Positions 1-12,850 of a stretch of DNA of 64,000 nt are shown here, piece by piece. This stretch comes from Anthopleura xanthogrammica (lineage: Eukaryota; Cnidaria; Anthozoa; Actiniaria; Actiniidae): NCBI GenBank assembly GCA_964019055.1, contig OZ025217.1, forward strand, positions 11,191,255 to 11,255,254, in the 5' to 3' direction. The notes below the pieces were generated by a model. It saw nothing but the letters and a program-made list of their open reading frames with translations. It made no database searches and was not told the origin of the DNA. Position 1 is the first letter of the stretch, and the number at the start of each line of letters is the position of its first letter. The translations under genes were made by a program, and so were the position numbers.

Positions 1-970
1 CTTTGGCGAATCTAGCGTGTTATGGAAATAATTATTCTAGGGCGAAAATATACCATAAAACCGCAAATGAAAAAATTTCATCAGTTAGATTAAAACCACA
101 AAAACGTAAAAAGTCTTTTTGAATTCGAAAAAAACTCATCGTGAACGACATAGGTGATCACGGATCGGGAATGCTAAGTGTTACTTCGTCCTAGCTCGCT
201 AGCATCTTCAGCGAGTTTATTTGCGATTTTCTAGCAATTAAACCAAAGTTATTTTGAGATTGTATGAATTAAGAAGGCTTTGAAATTGCTGTGTAAAGTA
301 CTTAGGACTGTTATAGCAAATCTTACGCATTTTTTTATTCAGTTTGGATTGAGAATTTTACACTTGAAATGCTCATTTGATGTCTAATTGAAGTCTTTTT
401 TTGTTTTGATTCCAAACTCAAAACTTATTTGGAAATCTTTTGTCTGTTTTCTACAATTTTGCAGCTGAAAGTTTGGCCTCAAAAATATAACTTAAAATTT
501 AATTTCCATACGAAATTTGCCTTTAGAACACCGATAATTCACTTTAGTAGTTTCCCGTTTGATTTAAAAGGATTCCATTGTCAATGATGGTAAAACAAAG
601 CGCAGGAAACGTTAGTAAGATGGTTTCGGGAAAGGATTCATTGTTTTTTGAATTGTTACAACTTCTCAACTCTGGTCTTCACTTCCTAAACCTTACTACG
701 AAGCTCTAATGCACTCTCTTTTACATATTGCACTGGTTTGTGATTCTTGCATTGTTCGGGCTTAAAAGCTTCTGGGTGAGCTCAAAGGAACTGGGCTAAT
801 GGTCAGTCATTCTCGTAGACTGTATGGAAGAAGACTATGCGAAAATTATTAAATTTTTAAATAAGTTTTTGTTTTTTTGTAAAATTGTTTGTAAATGGAA
901 AATAATTCAAGCGTTACGAAGGTAATATGAAAAGAATTAAGTCGCAAGAGAAAGAGAGAAAAGAGAGAAA
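1..970. other. AT-rich DNA, no feature seen
   Basis: AT-rich sequence with stop codons in all frames. I see no coding signal, splice-site series or repeat. Confidence 0.6.
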
Positions 971-971
971 A

Positions 972-973
972 GA

Positions 974-1021
<48 letters not shown>

Positions 1022-1066
1022 GAGAAGGAGAAGGAGAAGGAGAAGGAGAAGGAGAAGGAGAAGGAG
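972..1066. repeat. (GA)n followed by (GGAGAA)n microsatellite
   Basis: A run of GA dinucleotides to about 1012 changes into GGAGAA hexamers. Open frames here (Arg/Glu-rich on plus, Leu/Ser-rich on minus) are artefacts of the simple repeat. The following 720 bases (1067-1786) hold nothing I recognise. Confidence 0.9.
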
Positions 1067-1786
1067 AGAGCGCAAATATCCTAGAAGACAGATTTTTGTA
1101 GAAAATAATAATAATAATAAAAAACCAGTATTTCTAAATTTAGGAATATCATTATACATCTTAGTAAGAGGTATAACTGTAGGGAAAATTATAGAAGATA
1201 AGATGAGGGTAGACGAGTAAGACTGAACCACACTGAGGCCACATGACCATATAGAAATGTATAAAACTCTCTGACCAAACCACAAACTTAGGATAACCAT
1301 TTGTTTGGCCTAATACACTAGATAACATCAGGTTTTTCCTCAAATAAAACGGTTTTCTCAAATAGAATTGCGAAACAAAGCTCAAGAGGCGAGGTTTTGT
1401 ACTATACTCTCACGAAAAAAGGGGAAAAAATTGATACCAAAATATTTCAAGGCGAACTCGCTATTTCTAACTACAAAAAAATTCTGTAAATTCCGAATGC
1501 TGTTGTAAACATGGATTTCAAATATATAGTACATTATCTAATGATATTTGAAGGGCTATTGATATCCTCCAATCAAAAGTCATGATTGATAAACAAGCGT
1601 AAAAAGGTTATCTGACTGAGATTTGCGAATTTTTTCCGAGGATAACATATCAAAATTAATTCATTTTTATCAGTTTATGAAACACCTCTTCGTCTGAAAA
1701 CGAATTTTTAAACTTTTTGACGAGTTCTAAAGTTTCTCATGCTTTTTAAAAAAATATTAAGAAATGTTTTTTTTAAGGAAATAATA

Positions 1787-2773
1787 AGTGGTTATAATTC
1801 AGACGATATTTGTGAAAGTACTTTCCAAATTATGGTAAAATATACACTTTGGGGTGAAACTTTCAAAACTTTAATGAAAAAAAAAATCGTAAAAAGAGAC
1901 CTTCGTTAGAGATTTAAAAATTTTGAAAGACTGTTTTCATTTTGGCATTAATTGTAGACTTGCTTCATTTCAATTATTTTTTTAACCTGAAGAAAAAAGG
2001 GCGAGACTCAAATGACATTTTAGAACCGTTATTTGCGTCTTCTTTCTTTAGAATGCAAAAATAAGCCTTCGTCATTGATTTGCCTAATGAGCCAGAAAAT
2101 CTTAAATAAACTTTTAAAAAGAATGGATTATGAAGGCTGAGCTTTTTCCCACACAGCGTTTACACAATGAAGACTTCACACTTTTTAACGACCCAGTTAA
2201 AGATAACTCTAAAATGGTTGGGGGAAAAAACACGAACAATTTTAAACAACTTTTCCATAAACTCGTAGTGTACTCTTAGTCAAATTTACAATTAAATTTT
2301 GAGAAACTATTTCACATTACTATATAATAATATTCGAAGTGAAAATTTTCTATACTGTCTTATCGAAAGTCTATAGACTAGATTTCCGAAATATTAAGTG
2401 AAATTAGACGTAAAGGACAATTCAACAAGCTTTTAACTACGTTTTAAGGCACGTGTTTAAGGATGTTTAAAGACAATGTTCAGGGAAGGACATTTCCTGT
2501 TCACAGGTGGAAAATGAGGAAGAATTTTAGATTATAAAAAGGGTTACTAGTTTTAAGATGTTTTTTCTATTGTTTTTTTGCTGAAGAACTATCACCTTTT
2601 GTTGTTCATTTGGAAACTCATAGAAAAGACAAAGTTTCCATTGACTCAACAAATTAAATTTACATTTCGAAACGGGATAGTCAACTGTATTTAAAAAAGG
2701 TGCTCGAATGTCCTCATAAAGATATAAGATTTCACAATTTAAAACTTAAATATCGTAATAAAATATCGTTAAA
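1787..2773 (+). repeat. 987-bp direct tandem duplication, copy 1
   Basis: Begins AGTGGTTATAATTCAGACG and is followed immediately by a second nearly identical copy. I saw only a handful of differences: A/G near 1988, a one-base change in a T-rich run near 2569, and a one-base deletion in copy 2. No coding frame spans the unit. Confidence 0.95.
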
Positions 2774-3759
2774 AGTGGTTATAATTCAGACGATATTTGT
2801 GAAAGTACTTTCCAAATTATGGTAAAATATACACTTTGGGGTGAAACTTTCAAAACTTTAATGAAAAAAAAAATCGTAAAAAGAGACCTTCGTTAGAGAT
2901 TTAAAAATTTTGAAAGACTGTTTTCATTTTGGCATTAATTGTAGACTTGCTTCATTTCAATTATTTTTTTAGCCTGAAGAAAAAAGGGCGAGACTCAAAT
3001 GACATTTTAGAACCGTTATTTGCGTCTTCTTTCTTTAGAATGCAAAAATAAGCCTTCGTCATTGATTTGCCTAATGAGCCAGAAAATCTTAAATAAACTT
3101 TTAAAAAGAATGGATTATGAAGGCTGAGCTTTTTCCCACACAGCGTTTACACAATGAAGACTTCACACTTTTTAACGACCCAGTTAAAGATAACTCTAAA
3201 ATGGTTGGGGGAAAAAACACGAACAATTTTAAACAACTTTTCCATAAACTCGTAGTGTACTCTTAGTCAAATTTACAATTAAATTTTGAGAAACTATTTC
3301 ACATTACTATATAATAATATTCGAAGTGAAAATTTTCTATACTGTCTTATCGAAAGTCTATAGACTAGATTTCCGAAATATTAAGTGAAATTAGACGTAA
3401 AGGACAATTCAACAAGCTTTTAACTACGTTTTAAGGCACGTGTTTAAGGATGTTTAAAGACAATGTTCAGGGAAGGACATTTCCTGTTCACAGGTGGAAA
3501 ATGAGGAAGAATTTTAGATTATAAAAAGGGTTACTAGTTTTAAGATGTTTTTTCTTTTGTTTTTTTGCTGAAGAACTATCACCTTTTGTTGTTCATTTGG
3601 AAACTCATAGAAAAGACAAAGTTTCCATTGACTCAACAAATTAAATTTACATTCGAAACGGGATAGTCAACTGTATTTAAAAAAGGTGCTCGAATGTCCT
3701 CATAAAGATATAAGATTTCACAATTTAAAACTTAAATATCGTAATAAAATATCGTTAAA
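2774..3759 (+). repeat. 987-bp direct tandem duplication, copy 2
   Basis: Abuts copy 1 with no spacer and is one base shorter. The near identity implies a very recent duplication or an assembly artefact. The end of each unit resembles the diverged repeats that follow (3.76-4.5 kb). Confidence 0.95.
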
Positions 3760-4500
3760 AATAAGTTTTTAAAATGGATTTTAAATGAATATGTTATGGA
3801 ATGAAATATCTTTGAACAAACTTAACCCCATTAAAAAACTGTATATGAAACAGATAACGAGGAAAAAATAGAATCTGGGTCCTCGTCACGTTATAAGATT
3901 TCATAAATTTAACTTAAATATCGCAATAAAAATTTAAAAAAAAGTTTTTTCAAAATTGATCTTAAATGATCTACGATCTGTCTAGGCAACCAGTCTAATA
4001 GAATAAAAAATATTTTTGGAGCACTTTAATATACTATTAAAAAACTGTATATGAAATAGATAACGAGGACAAAATAGAATCCGGGTCCTCGTCACGTTAT
4101 AAGATTTCATAAATTTAAACTTAAACATCGCAATAAATGTCAAAATTGATTTTAAATGATCTACTATCTGTCTAGGCAACCAGTCTAATAGAATAAAATA
4201 TATTTTTGAAGCACTTACACTAATAAAAAACGGCATATGAAATAGATAATGAAGTCGAAAAACAAAGCCGCAATGTCCTCGTACTAGTAATGTTATAAGA
4301 TTTCAATAAAAATTAAAAGTAAGTTTCTAAAATATAATTTAAATGTTCTACGATTTGTCTCATGGAATATATTATATTTTCGAGCTACTTATAGCACTAA
4401 ACTACCTGTATATGAACTAAGTAATGACTGAGGGAGAAGAAAGTCGTCGTGCATTATAAGATTTCATAAATTTAAACTTAAATATCGTAATATTCTTTTT
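3700..4500 (+). repeat. diverged ~190-bp tandem repeats
   Basis: The phrase TATAAGATTTCA followed by an AAACTTAAATATCG-like segment recurs near 3712, 3893, 4101, 4288 and 4459. Between copies lie versions of a segment with GATCTACGATCTGTCTAGGC and a GATAACGAGG box. Copies are clearly diverged, unlike the adjacent 987-bp duplication. No coding content. Confidence 0.8.
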
Positions 4501-5249
4501 TAAATAATTAATATACAATGATTTATAAAGATTGGTCCACGCAGCAATTCTTGTGCAGAAAATTATATTTTCAGATTACTTATTGCATTAAAGTAGCAAT
4601 AATTTATTATTATTTTGAAAAAAATTCTAATAAAAATTAACAGATTTGGCTTGAAATTTAAAAAAAATATTTAAATTTATGCAGCTCATTTTAGTTTACT
4701 TCGGTGCTTTAGAAAAGCATGCGTAGCTAAAAATAAGGACTGTAGAACCACAAATCGGAAACAAGCAGTGAGTCTTTAAAGTAGTTGAATAAAAGGCATA
4801 TTGTTAATGTACTAACACATTAGTTATGTTAATAAAAGGAAGCGATCTTGTGGGCACACTGGAATGTCTTTCCAGCTAATTTAGAGAAAAAAACAGCCGT
4901 TGTATTCCAATTTGTGGTGTTAATGGTAAAAAGAAAGAAAGAAAAATGGCTTTTCTTTGTCTTTCTTATTAACTAATGAAGCATTTTAGAGCTTTTTCAC
5001 TTCGTGGAAAAAAGTCCAAAACCACAAAGTTACATCACGTTGTCGTTTTCAAGCACTATTCGATATACTTCGGGATATTCTCAAGTCGTGTCGTGAGATA
5101 ACGAGGTTATACGAAAAGATTCCGAGTTATTGGCGAGCCGAAATCGATTGCTATTTTGTTGAAAAGTAATAAAAGAAAAACTAAATGGGAAATCGAAACT
5201 TGACAATTTTATGAAAACCTGAAAAGAACTGAAATTTGCGGCTAATGAA
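4501..5249. other. AT-rich DNA, no feature seen
   Basis: No open frame of note, no recognisable repeat and no splice-site pattern. Confidence 0.55.
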
Positions 5250-5852
5250 ATTCAGGGCAAGGCTAATTCACAGATTGAGCCCTGAAACAACCTCTACTGT
5301 GCTTGATAATTTATTTATTTATTTATTTGAGATTTGCCCGCAGGCTGGTGCTGTACAATAGAACATGGTGTCCCCTTCGAGGTACACTGCACCAAATCCC
5401 AACCCCTTAAAACTCCCATTCCCATCCCGCAATCAACCCATTAAGAAATCATTAGTAAAGGCCAGACACTGAGGGTGGTCACTGCCAGGGTTTCATTACG
5501 TCATCAGTGGTTCTTTTACGTCCCTCCGATGCAGGGTTAGGTAGTGTGGAGAGACGGGACCACCATTTTACGTGGTCATCCGAGCCACGCGGCTGATCCA
5601 AGTAAGGGCACAGTTAACTCACAGATCGATACCTGAAACAACCTCTGGGCTGATCTAAGTCAGGGCACGGCTAACTCAGAGATTGAAACCAGAAACAACC
5701 TCTGGGCTGATCTAAGTCAGGGCATGGCTAACTCACAGATTGAAACCAGAAACAACCTCTGGGCTGATCTAAGTCAGGGCATGGCTAACTCACAGATTGA
5801 AACCAGAAACAACCTCTGGGCTGATCTAAGTCAGGACATGGTTAACTCACAC
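5250..5852 (-). repeat. 57-bp SINE-tail array, interrupted by another element
   Basis: Four to five copies of a 57-bp unit containing ACAACCTCTGGGCTGATC and AAGTCAGGGCATGGCTAAC lie at 5588-5852. A further partial copy at 5250-5308 lies beyond an inserted element (5309-5587). The array leads into a tRNA-derived SINE body, so it reads as an expanded SINE 3' tail on the minus strand. The same unit recurs at 17 and 19 kb and singly at 36.4, 46.3 and 55.7 kb. Confidence 0.85.
5309..5587 (-). mobile_element. nested short retroposon with (AAAT)n tail
   Basis: On the minus strand this ~280-bp insert ends in (AAAT)n (plus-strand TTTATTTATTTATTT near 5311-5329), a tail typical of non-LTR-mobilised sequences. 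It splits the 57-bp array, so it inserted after the array formed. It has no long ORF. The family is inferred from structure only. Confidence 0.55.
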
Positions 5853-6046
5853 ATCAAATTGGAATTTAGCTTGTTAGGTTTTGCGGAGGGAGGAAAACCA
5901 GAGAATTCGAAGAAAAAGCCTCGAAAAATGACACGGAGACCTAACAAACTCTACTCATATGTGATGCCGAGCCCAGGAATCGAATCCGAGACCCCAGAGG
6001 TGAGAGTCGATTGCACCACTGCTACACCATCCTTAATCCCTACTCT
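5853..6046 (-). mobile_element. tRNA-derived SINE
   Basis: On the minus strand, starting near 6046, there is an A-box-like TGGTGTAGCAGTGG and about 40 nt downstream a B-box-like GGATTCGATTCC, the internal Pol III promoter layout of a tRNA. The body then runs through a segment with TGGTTTTCCTCCCTCCGC into the 57-bp tail array. Similar bodies occur at 36.1-36.4 and 61.97-62.15 kb. The plus-strand open frame across it is fortuitous. Confidence 0.7.
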
Positions 6047-6204
6047 CCCAGTCTACGGCTATACGCACACAAAAAAGATAAAAAATGGCCAAATAAAAAG
6101 TCCATGGTTAAATATGTGAAAAGATTCGCAGAAAAAGTTTATTTTATATCGGACAACTAAGGTCTAATCTATCAAAACGTATTGAAAAACAGAATGTATG
6201 ACTG

Positions 6205-6350
6205 ACTATGGATGGGATGGATGGACGGGATGGAAAGGTTGGATAGGATAGGATGAATGGGATAGCTGAATGCTTAGTTTAATGAATGAATTGACGCGGG
6301 ATGGATGGATGAATGAAGAAACGAAGGAATAAAAAAGGAAGAAAGAAAGA
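6205..6350. repeat. degenerate GGAT/GGAA-rich simple sequence
   Basis: Imperfect GGATGGATGGA and GAAAGAAAG motifs. The surrounding 6047-6690 has no other feature. Confidence 0.7.
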
Positions 6351-6702
6351 AAGCCAACAAACTGAATTCATTTGTATTTGAGAAAAAAAAGTAAACTCTC
6401 TCCTTATGTTTGACTTCATTTGTCGCTTATTTGTAAAATAATATTCTTGTCAAAATCACCTTCATTAATAAGATAAGCCCTCGTGTAACGGTAATTTAGG
6501 AAGCTAGATTATTTATAAATTTATTCTCTTATTCTGGCACTATCTGTTATCGTTCTTATCTTTTGGTTCATCGGGAAAAACGGAAGTGTAGATAAGATGG
6601 AAAAAAAATAGTAAGTAGAGAGAAAACTAGTGTGAAAGCTGGTTAGGTGAAAAAAATTATAATAGAGGGGTAGAGAATGGTGTAGCTGAAACATATTTCA
6701 TA

Positions 6703-7205
6703 CAGCAGCAGCAACAACAGCAGCTATAACAACAGCAGCAACAGCAGCAGCAGCATCAGCAGCAACAACAACAGCAGTTACAACAGCAGATGTAACGACA
6801 GCAGCAACAGCAGCATCAGCAGCAACAACGACAACAGTAACAACAGCAGCAGCAACTACAACAGCAACAGTAGCAGCAGCATCAGAAACAACAACAGCAG
6901 CATCATCAGCAACAATAACAGCAGCATCAGCAGCAACAACAACAGCAGCAGTATCAGCAACAACAACATAAGTAACAACAGCAACAGCAACAGCAGCATC
7001 AGCAACAACACCCGCAGCATCAGCAGCAACAACAACAACAGCAGCAGCAACAGCAGCATCAGCAACAACAACAGCAGCATCAGCAACAACAACAGCAGCA
7101 TCAGCAGCAACAACAGCAGTAACTGCAGCAGCAGCAACAACAACAGCAGTAACAGCAGCAGCATCAGCAACAACAACTGCAGTAACAGCAACAACAACAA
7201 CATTA
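6703..7205. repeat. imperfect (CAG/CAA)n trinucleotide tract, ~500 bp
   Basis: A continuous CAG/CAA/CAT tract. It reads as poly-Leu on the minus strand, but with no flanking coding or splice context I treat it as a microsatellite, not an exon. Confidence 0.85.
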
Positions 7206-8020
7206 GGAGCAAAAAAAAAAACTTTTTAAATCAATTAATCTTAAGAAAACAGAAACGACATGGTAAAAATGTTGTGGAACAAAAATTAAAGGAAAAAAAG
7301 ATTCAAAAACATACATCCATACTTTATTTCCTTCCTCCCCAAAAGGGCTTTTCAGAAAAACAAATAGCAAGTGTGTATAAGCAAAAGTAGCAGATTGAAA
7401 CTCAACCAGGTAAAACAAACAAGCTTACATCATACGCTTGTCCTTTGTAGAAATAAAAAAAAAAATACTAGCTTGTACATCTCCACAACCTATTATTTCA
7501 ATAAACTAACTATCCTAGTGCTATAAAGGAACAGTTCAAATTAGATCAAAATACTAAGAAATTGAATAAAAAAATTGTGATAGAAAAGGAGAAAATATAT
7601 ATCTATATATACTAAGAAGAAAAAAAAAGCAATAAACAGAAAAGTGGGGGAAAAGAGGAAAAGAACCAACAACTAAATGGTTGGAGTTTTTAAGACGTAC
7701 TCTATCATTGTTCTTAATTGAAAAGTGATATGTAGAAGTCAAAACATTTAAAAAACGAAGATAATATAATAGGCAATATAAATTTTAAAAAACTCGAAAA
7801 AGAGTAGCAAAAAAAAAATCTGTAAATGCCAGGCAATATTTATTGCCAAAAATAATATTTTCTGACGATTAATGAAGAATTAATGGCTATTATTACTACA
7901 GTAATTTTCAACTCAGTTGAAACAATTAAAACGAAAAAAACTAATTATGAAGAACAAATAAAAGATTACCCGGTTCATTTATGAATGACATCATTAATAT
8001 CATGGGATGTCTAATAGCAT
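7206..8020. other. AT-rich DNA, no feature seen
   Basis: Short open frames only, none with recognisable protein features. Confidence 0.5.
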
Positions 8021-8162
8021 TGGAAGGAGAAGGAGAAGGACTTGATTTGGACAAGGACTAGGACAAGGACACTAGAAGAAGGAGAATAAGTAGGAGCCTA
8101 GGAGAAGAAAGACAAGTACAAGGACAAGGACACTAGGAGAAGGAGAAAAACGTAGGACACTA

Positions 8163-8368
8163 AGAGGACAAGGACAAGGACAAGGACAAGGACAAGGACA
8201 AGGACAAGGACAAGGACAAGGACAAGGACAAGGACAAGGACAAGGACAAGGACAAGGACAAGGACAAGGACAAGGACAAGGACAAGGACAAGGACAAGGA
8301 CAAGGACAAGGACAAGGACAAGGACAAGGACAAGGACAAGGACAAGGACAAGGACAAGGACAAGGACA
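8163..8368 (+). repeat. (GGACAA)n array, ~34 copies
   Basis: A pure hexanucleotide array preceded by a degenerate GGAGAA/GGACAAGGAC zone from about 8022. The minus-strand Leu-Ser ORF is entirely repeat-encoded. Confidence 0.95.
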
Positions 8369-8962
8369 TTAGGAGAAGAAGTAAAACGAGAAAGAGAAGG
8401 ACAAGATGAAACCTAAAAATATCTTCTGCCTTTTATCCTTTAAAAAAATCCATTAATTTGACATTAAAACTTGATATGAAGCGCAAAGTATATATTTATG
8501 CTTTAATTGCTTACAGGAAGTAGAAACACCATACAAACGGCAGCTATATAAACAGTCAGAATGAACCATGAAAACGACCCAGAAAACCGAAGGCTGTTTT
8601 TTGGCAAATCCCCACGAGGTATTGGATTACACATCTTAATATCAAATTAATTCTTTTTCTTTGACTTTCAAGGATATCATTTCATCGTTAAAACAAAACA
8701 TTATAATAAGTAAAGATAGAAAGTTAAATAGAAAATAAGTTTACTTCGCGGAATTAAGGATGTTTTTTCAAACGACTTTGGAACTTCATTTTATATTTTC
8801 CTAAAACTTTATTTTCTTTTTGTCGCTTTTCAACCATTTTTGAAAACTTGTAGGATAACCTCTTTTTTCCTGGACAACTTGTTCTATGTTTTTTCTCTTT
8901 ATTTTCTTGCTATGACAAAATAGAAATTCAAAAAGTGCAGTGTAGAAATTTCAGCGCTTATC

Positions 8963-9340
8963 ATACGCCGAGTGCAATAATGGCCTACTGACTTTCAGAA
9001 GTAAAAACTATTCTTTAAAAATGAGCAAGCAGAAATACGTATCTTTGGAAAGCTTTATTGCTATAAATCGAATTCTAGTGAAGTTATTTGGAATCAAAAA
9101 TACAGAGATTTATATGTGTTCAACTGAGGACTGACTATTCTCATTCTGGTGTTTTTCTTGCGTTTTTCACAATTCTAAATTCTCATAACTTCTCAAGAAT
9201 TTAAAATTTCTAACTCAAACTTTCTAACTTTGTTGATATCATTCTTATCTTTAATTTTAATGTAGTGCTTAATTAAAATATGAATCTAAAAAAATATGAT
9301 AATGAATGAAGTGGCGGCCATTATTGCATTCGGCGTATTC
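8963..9340. mobile_element. MITE-like element with ~22-bp terminal inverted repeats
   Basis: ATACGCCGAGTGCAATAATGG near 8964 is the reverse complement, with one mismatch, of the segment near 9317-9338. About 340 bp of AT-rich non-coding DNA lies between. Non-autonomous foldback element by structure; family not identified. Confidence 0.6.
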
Positions 9341-12300
9341 GTCTGTTTTTTTTTTGTTTTTTTTTCTCGATGGAAAACCGAAGAGAGTTCAGAAAACCCG
9401 GAACGTAGAACTACTGTGAAATAATTTTATTCATGTTTTTTTTGCAACTGTCAGCGCCCGACAAGTCTTCCGCTGTGAGATAGAACTCACTTAAAAGGGA
9501 CAACGTTCTTAAGAACCAATGCAAACAGCTCTAACAAAACCGGGGAATAATCGGATTGGAATTAATGTAAAATTCAGGTGATTTCTCCATCGAAAAATGT
9601 CTAAAACCGCGCGGCATTCAACACTATAAGCAAAGGATTTCATTTTAATCAAGAAAACTAATACGATCTGAGCAAGGGCATTAAAAATTCTTAAATATCT
9701 CTTTGCTTGCGATGGTTATCGGCTTATGCCCGGTTATCTAGCTTTGGACGCGCGTGATCGGAGATGAGACTAAAAGAACTATCTCAGCCAACGAGTTGTA
9801 AAATCATCTTGATAACCACGTTTTTTGGAATCATCATTCTAAACACTGTATTTAGTTTACCATTGGTTGGCGTTTGGAGATCTTTTCTGTTGATTAAGGG
9901 ACTTTTCCGACTAAACCCTAACGATAAGGGCAATCTTCTAATAGCGTTAACCAACAGTTAGGCGATTGGGCCAGAACGTCATCTATTCCACCAACATAAG
10001 ATTGGACTAAACCATCGCGAAAGATTATCAGTGTAAAATAAATAAAAATTGCATTAAAAGAGGAAAAAATAAAAGTTTTTTTTTTACGACTAGAAGGTTG
10101 GAGAAAACAGTAAGCAACCTCTTCCTGCAAAAATTTAAGAGCGGCAAAATATGGAAGAAGAAAAAAACGCGAAATATAGCAATGAATAAATAACTTTGTA
10201 AAATTTGGTAGGAAACAGAAAAGAAAGCAAAAAACAGCCATTTTTATGCAGAACACAGAAGACTTTATTCAGAAATTCGCAAATATTTCAAAGAAAATTT
10301 AAGAGAAATCTCGCGAGTGAAAAAAATACAATTCTAATTTGATAGGGAAACAGACAAAAAAGGATAAAACAGCTTTTGATATTGGTTTGACTTCAAAACC
10401 ATGGCATTAATTACTACATAAGCCTCAATAAAAATGTCAGAATCATATCACAAAACTGTAATACTTCCTTACCAAGTTCAAAAAGAAACATTAAGAAATA
10501 ATGTGGTTTTGCCACAAGACGTTTTTCGTGGTTTCAACCATCAACGTAACATGACCCCAATTTAAGAAACGTGATATCAAAATAGTATCAGAAGTTTGGT
10601 CACTAAAATTTGATACAAAAAACACATTTCCGTAACGGGCGAAGTTGGTCTTTTACTTTCATACCGACAGAAATAAATAAGACGATGAGAAGATGAAATA
10701 ATGGATAATCGTGCCAAAAACAAAAGAGAAAAACTGAAAAAAGAAATGTTTGTAATGATACGTAATTATAAAGCGTGATTATTCTATCCCATACGATGTT
10801 AAGTGCAAAAATGGCAAAGATAAATAAAGGACATTATAGCAATTCGTTTAGTAAACGTTACGGTACAAAACGGCTCCCTATTTATCGTGAAATAAAAGCC
10901 ACATTTTAGGAGATTGAGTTTCGAAGGCGTGGACAGAAGTCTACTTCGATGTGCCGGTAATAATTTAGACAATGCAAATATGATCAACTAGTTTTCTATG
11001 TTGACGGTGTAGAGTACTCAGTTGTGCTCTTAGGATGATATTGTACGGATATATACCAGAGTCTTTGTCAGTCTTTCAGACGAGATTTCTCTAGTTTCCC
11101 TTGTTAATGGAGAAAGAATTCTAGATGTGGTCAAGTGATTGTTTCATAATTCATCTACTTACAAGATTACGTTGTCTTTTCCTGGATCTTCGTCCCGCTT
11201 AATTTACTCTAAAAATGACCAAGTTTACTATTTAGAATGCAGTCAGTTGGATAGATCTAATAGTATAAGAACTATTTTATACCATGCAATGTCCCTGAGG
11301 TTGGAGCATGCGCAGTAGGGATGGTTGCCAAGTCTATGTTCCTTAAATGGGAATGTCAACAACATCAGCAGGAGGTACGACAAGATGGGGAAAAGATTGA
11401 ATCTCTCCCTGGCAACCCTTCCCAGGAAATAACTACCGTCTTGTTCTTTCCTTGGTTTTTGTTCAGCAACACACGCAAACAAATAATAAAAATCCCTATG
11501 TTTACTTTGAGGGAAAGTCTTAAAAGCCGGACGTGGGCTGCAAGAGCCCCCATACGAATCCCAAGGAAGAGACAACTTAGTATGTAACTGAGAACTCACT
11601 ATCGAATATTTAGTTGGTTAACACCCTCGGGGCTTAAATAAAACGGTACGAAAAAATAACCTAGACTTCTAAAAACAAACACAAATAACAGACGTTCAAA
11701 CAACGGAGGATTTCTCGAGGTTTAAGTCGCTCGGTTAGTGAGTCGCCTGGTTGACTACGTACACGGATAGCACGCTGAAATAACGAACCGATGCAAACTA
11801 GGGAATCTCTTCTCAGCAAGCGAAGAGGTTTATAAACACACACAAGTTGAAGTTTTTCCATTTGTTTGTTCGATAAACAATAGGAGATTCGTGGCAAATT
11901 AGCACAGTATGTCGCCCTTTACTTAATATATCGACCGAAGTTTCTTTCTCAATAAGTATCATTATTATGAAAGCTTGAACTTAATTTAAAAAAGCCGACG
12001 TGTTGTTTAGAGAGAAAGAGAAGCTCCTTTGTTCGTTGTTTTGTTCGAGCGAGCATTTTACTTGTACGGGTTCTATTCGAGTTTACAGCAGAGAATAGCT
12101 ATTTTTAAGTCTTTTTTCGACTCCTTTGTGTTAAAAGAAAGAGTCTTTTTACTGATATGGATTTTACGTTTAGTTTAGACTCGGTTGTGGAGTGTTTTAT
12201 CTTCCAATTTCACGGTTATCAATAGAATGACTTCCTCACTGTTCAAGATTTACATTGGAAATTTCATGGCGTTTGAACTCGTAAATTCAATTTGGCGTAA

Positions 12301-12470
12301 ACTAATTGTAAATTAAGCTTGAAATACGATAAAGGACAAAAGAAAACAAACTTTTTTCGAAAGATTGTTTCGACAAGGAAAAAATAAATTATACGGCTTC
12401 AAGTTTCGTGAAAGAGAGATGATGATTAGCGTAGTTTTGATAGCTGATGCAAAACTTGGGAGATAAGACA
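9341..12470. other. 3.1-kb stretch without a defensible gene
   Basis: Small ORFs occur (about 9764-9961, 9918-10256 minus, 11321-11587) but none shows domain motifs or a chain of consistent splice sites. Overlapping ORFs on both strands near 11.3-11.6 kb argue against coding. An unrecognised isolated exon cannot be excluded. Confidence 0.45.
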
Positions 12471-12850
12471 AGAGAAGGAGAAAAAGAAAGGTTTTTTTGG
12501 AAAGAAGTATTTCAAATGAATGAAATAGAAACTAGAGAGGAAAGAGGAGAAGCAGGAGAAAAATAAGAACAAGAACAAACAAGAACACGAAGGACAAGAA
12601 CAAGAACAAGAAAGAGGAGGACAACGACAAGAAGAAGGAAGTGAAGAAGAAAAAGAACAAGAAAAAGAACAAGAAGAAGAAGACTGGAAGAAGAGCAAGA
12701 ACAAGAACGATAACAAGAAGAAGAAGAAGGATAATAACAAGAAGGAGAACAAAAAGAACAAGAAGAAGAACGAGCCAGAACAATAACAAGGAGAAGAAGA
12801 AGAATTCAGAAGAAGGAGGAGAAGGAAAAGGGCCAAGAATTGAGAAAGTT
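12470..12850. repeat. purine-rich (AAGAAG/AAGAAC) tract
   Basis: About 380 bp of strongly strand-asymmetric purine sequence. Lys/Arg-rich (plus) and Phe/Leu/Ser-rich (minus) open frames are its by-products. Such tracts can form triplex DNA. Confidence 0.85.

Noticed and set aside
5853..6046. A functional tRNA gene
   Set aside because: A- and B-box-like sequences are present but there is no cloverleaf-consistent acceptor stem; the following body and tail mark it as a SINE.
6856..7212. Poly-Leu ORF
   Set aside because: CAG/CAA microsatellite without signal, exon context or homologue.
8160..8369. Leu-Ser repeat ORF
   Set aside because: Pure (GGACAA)n array.
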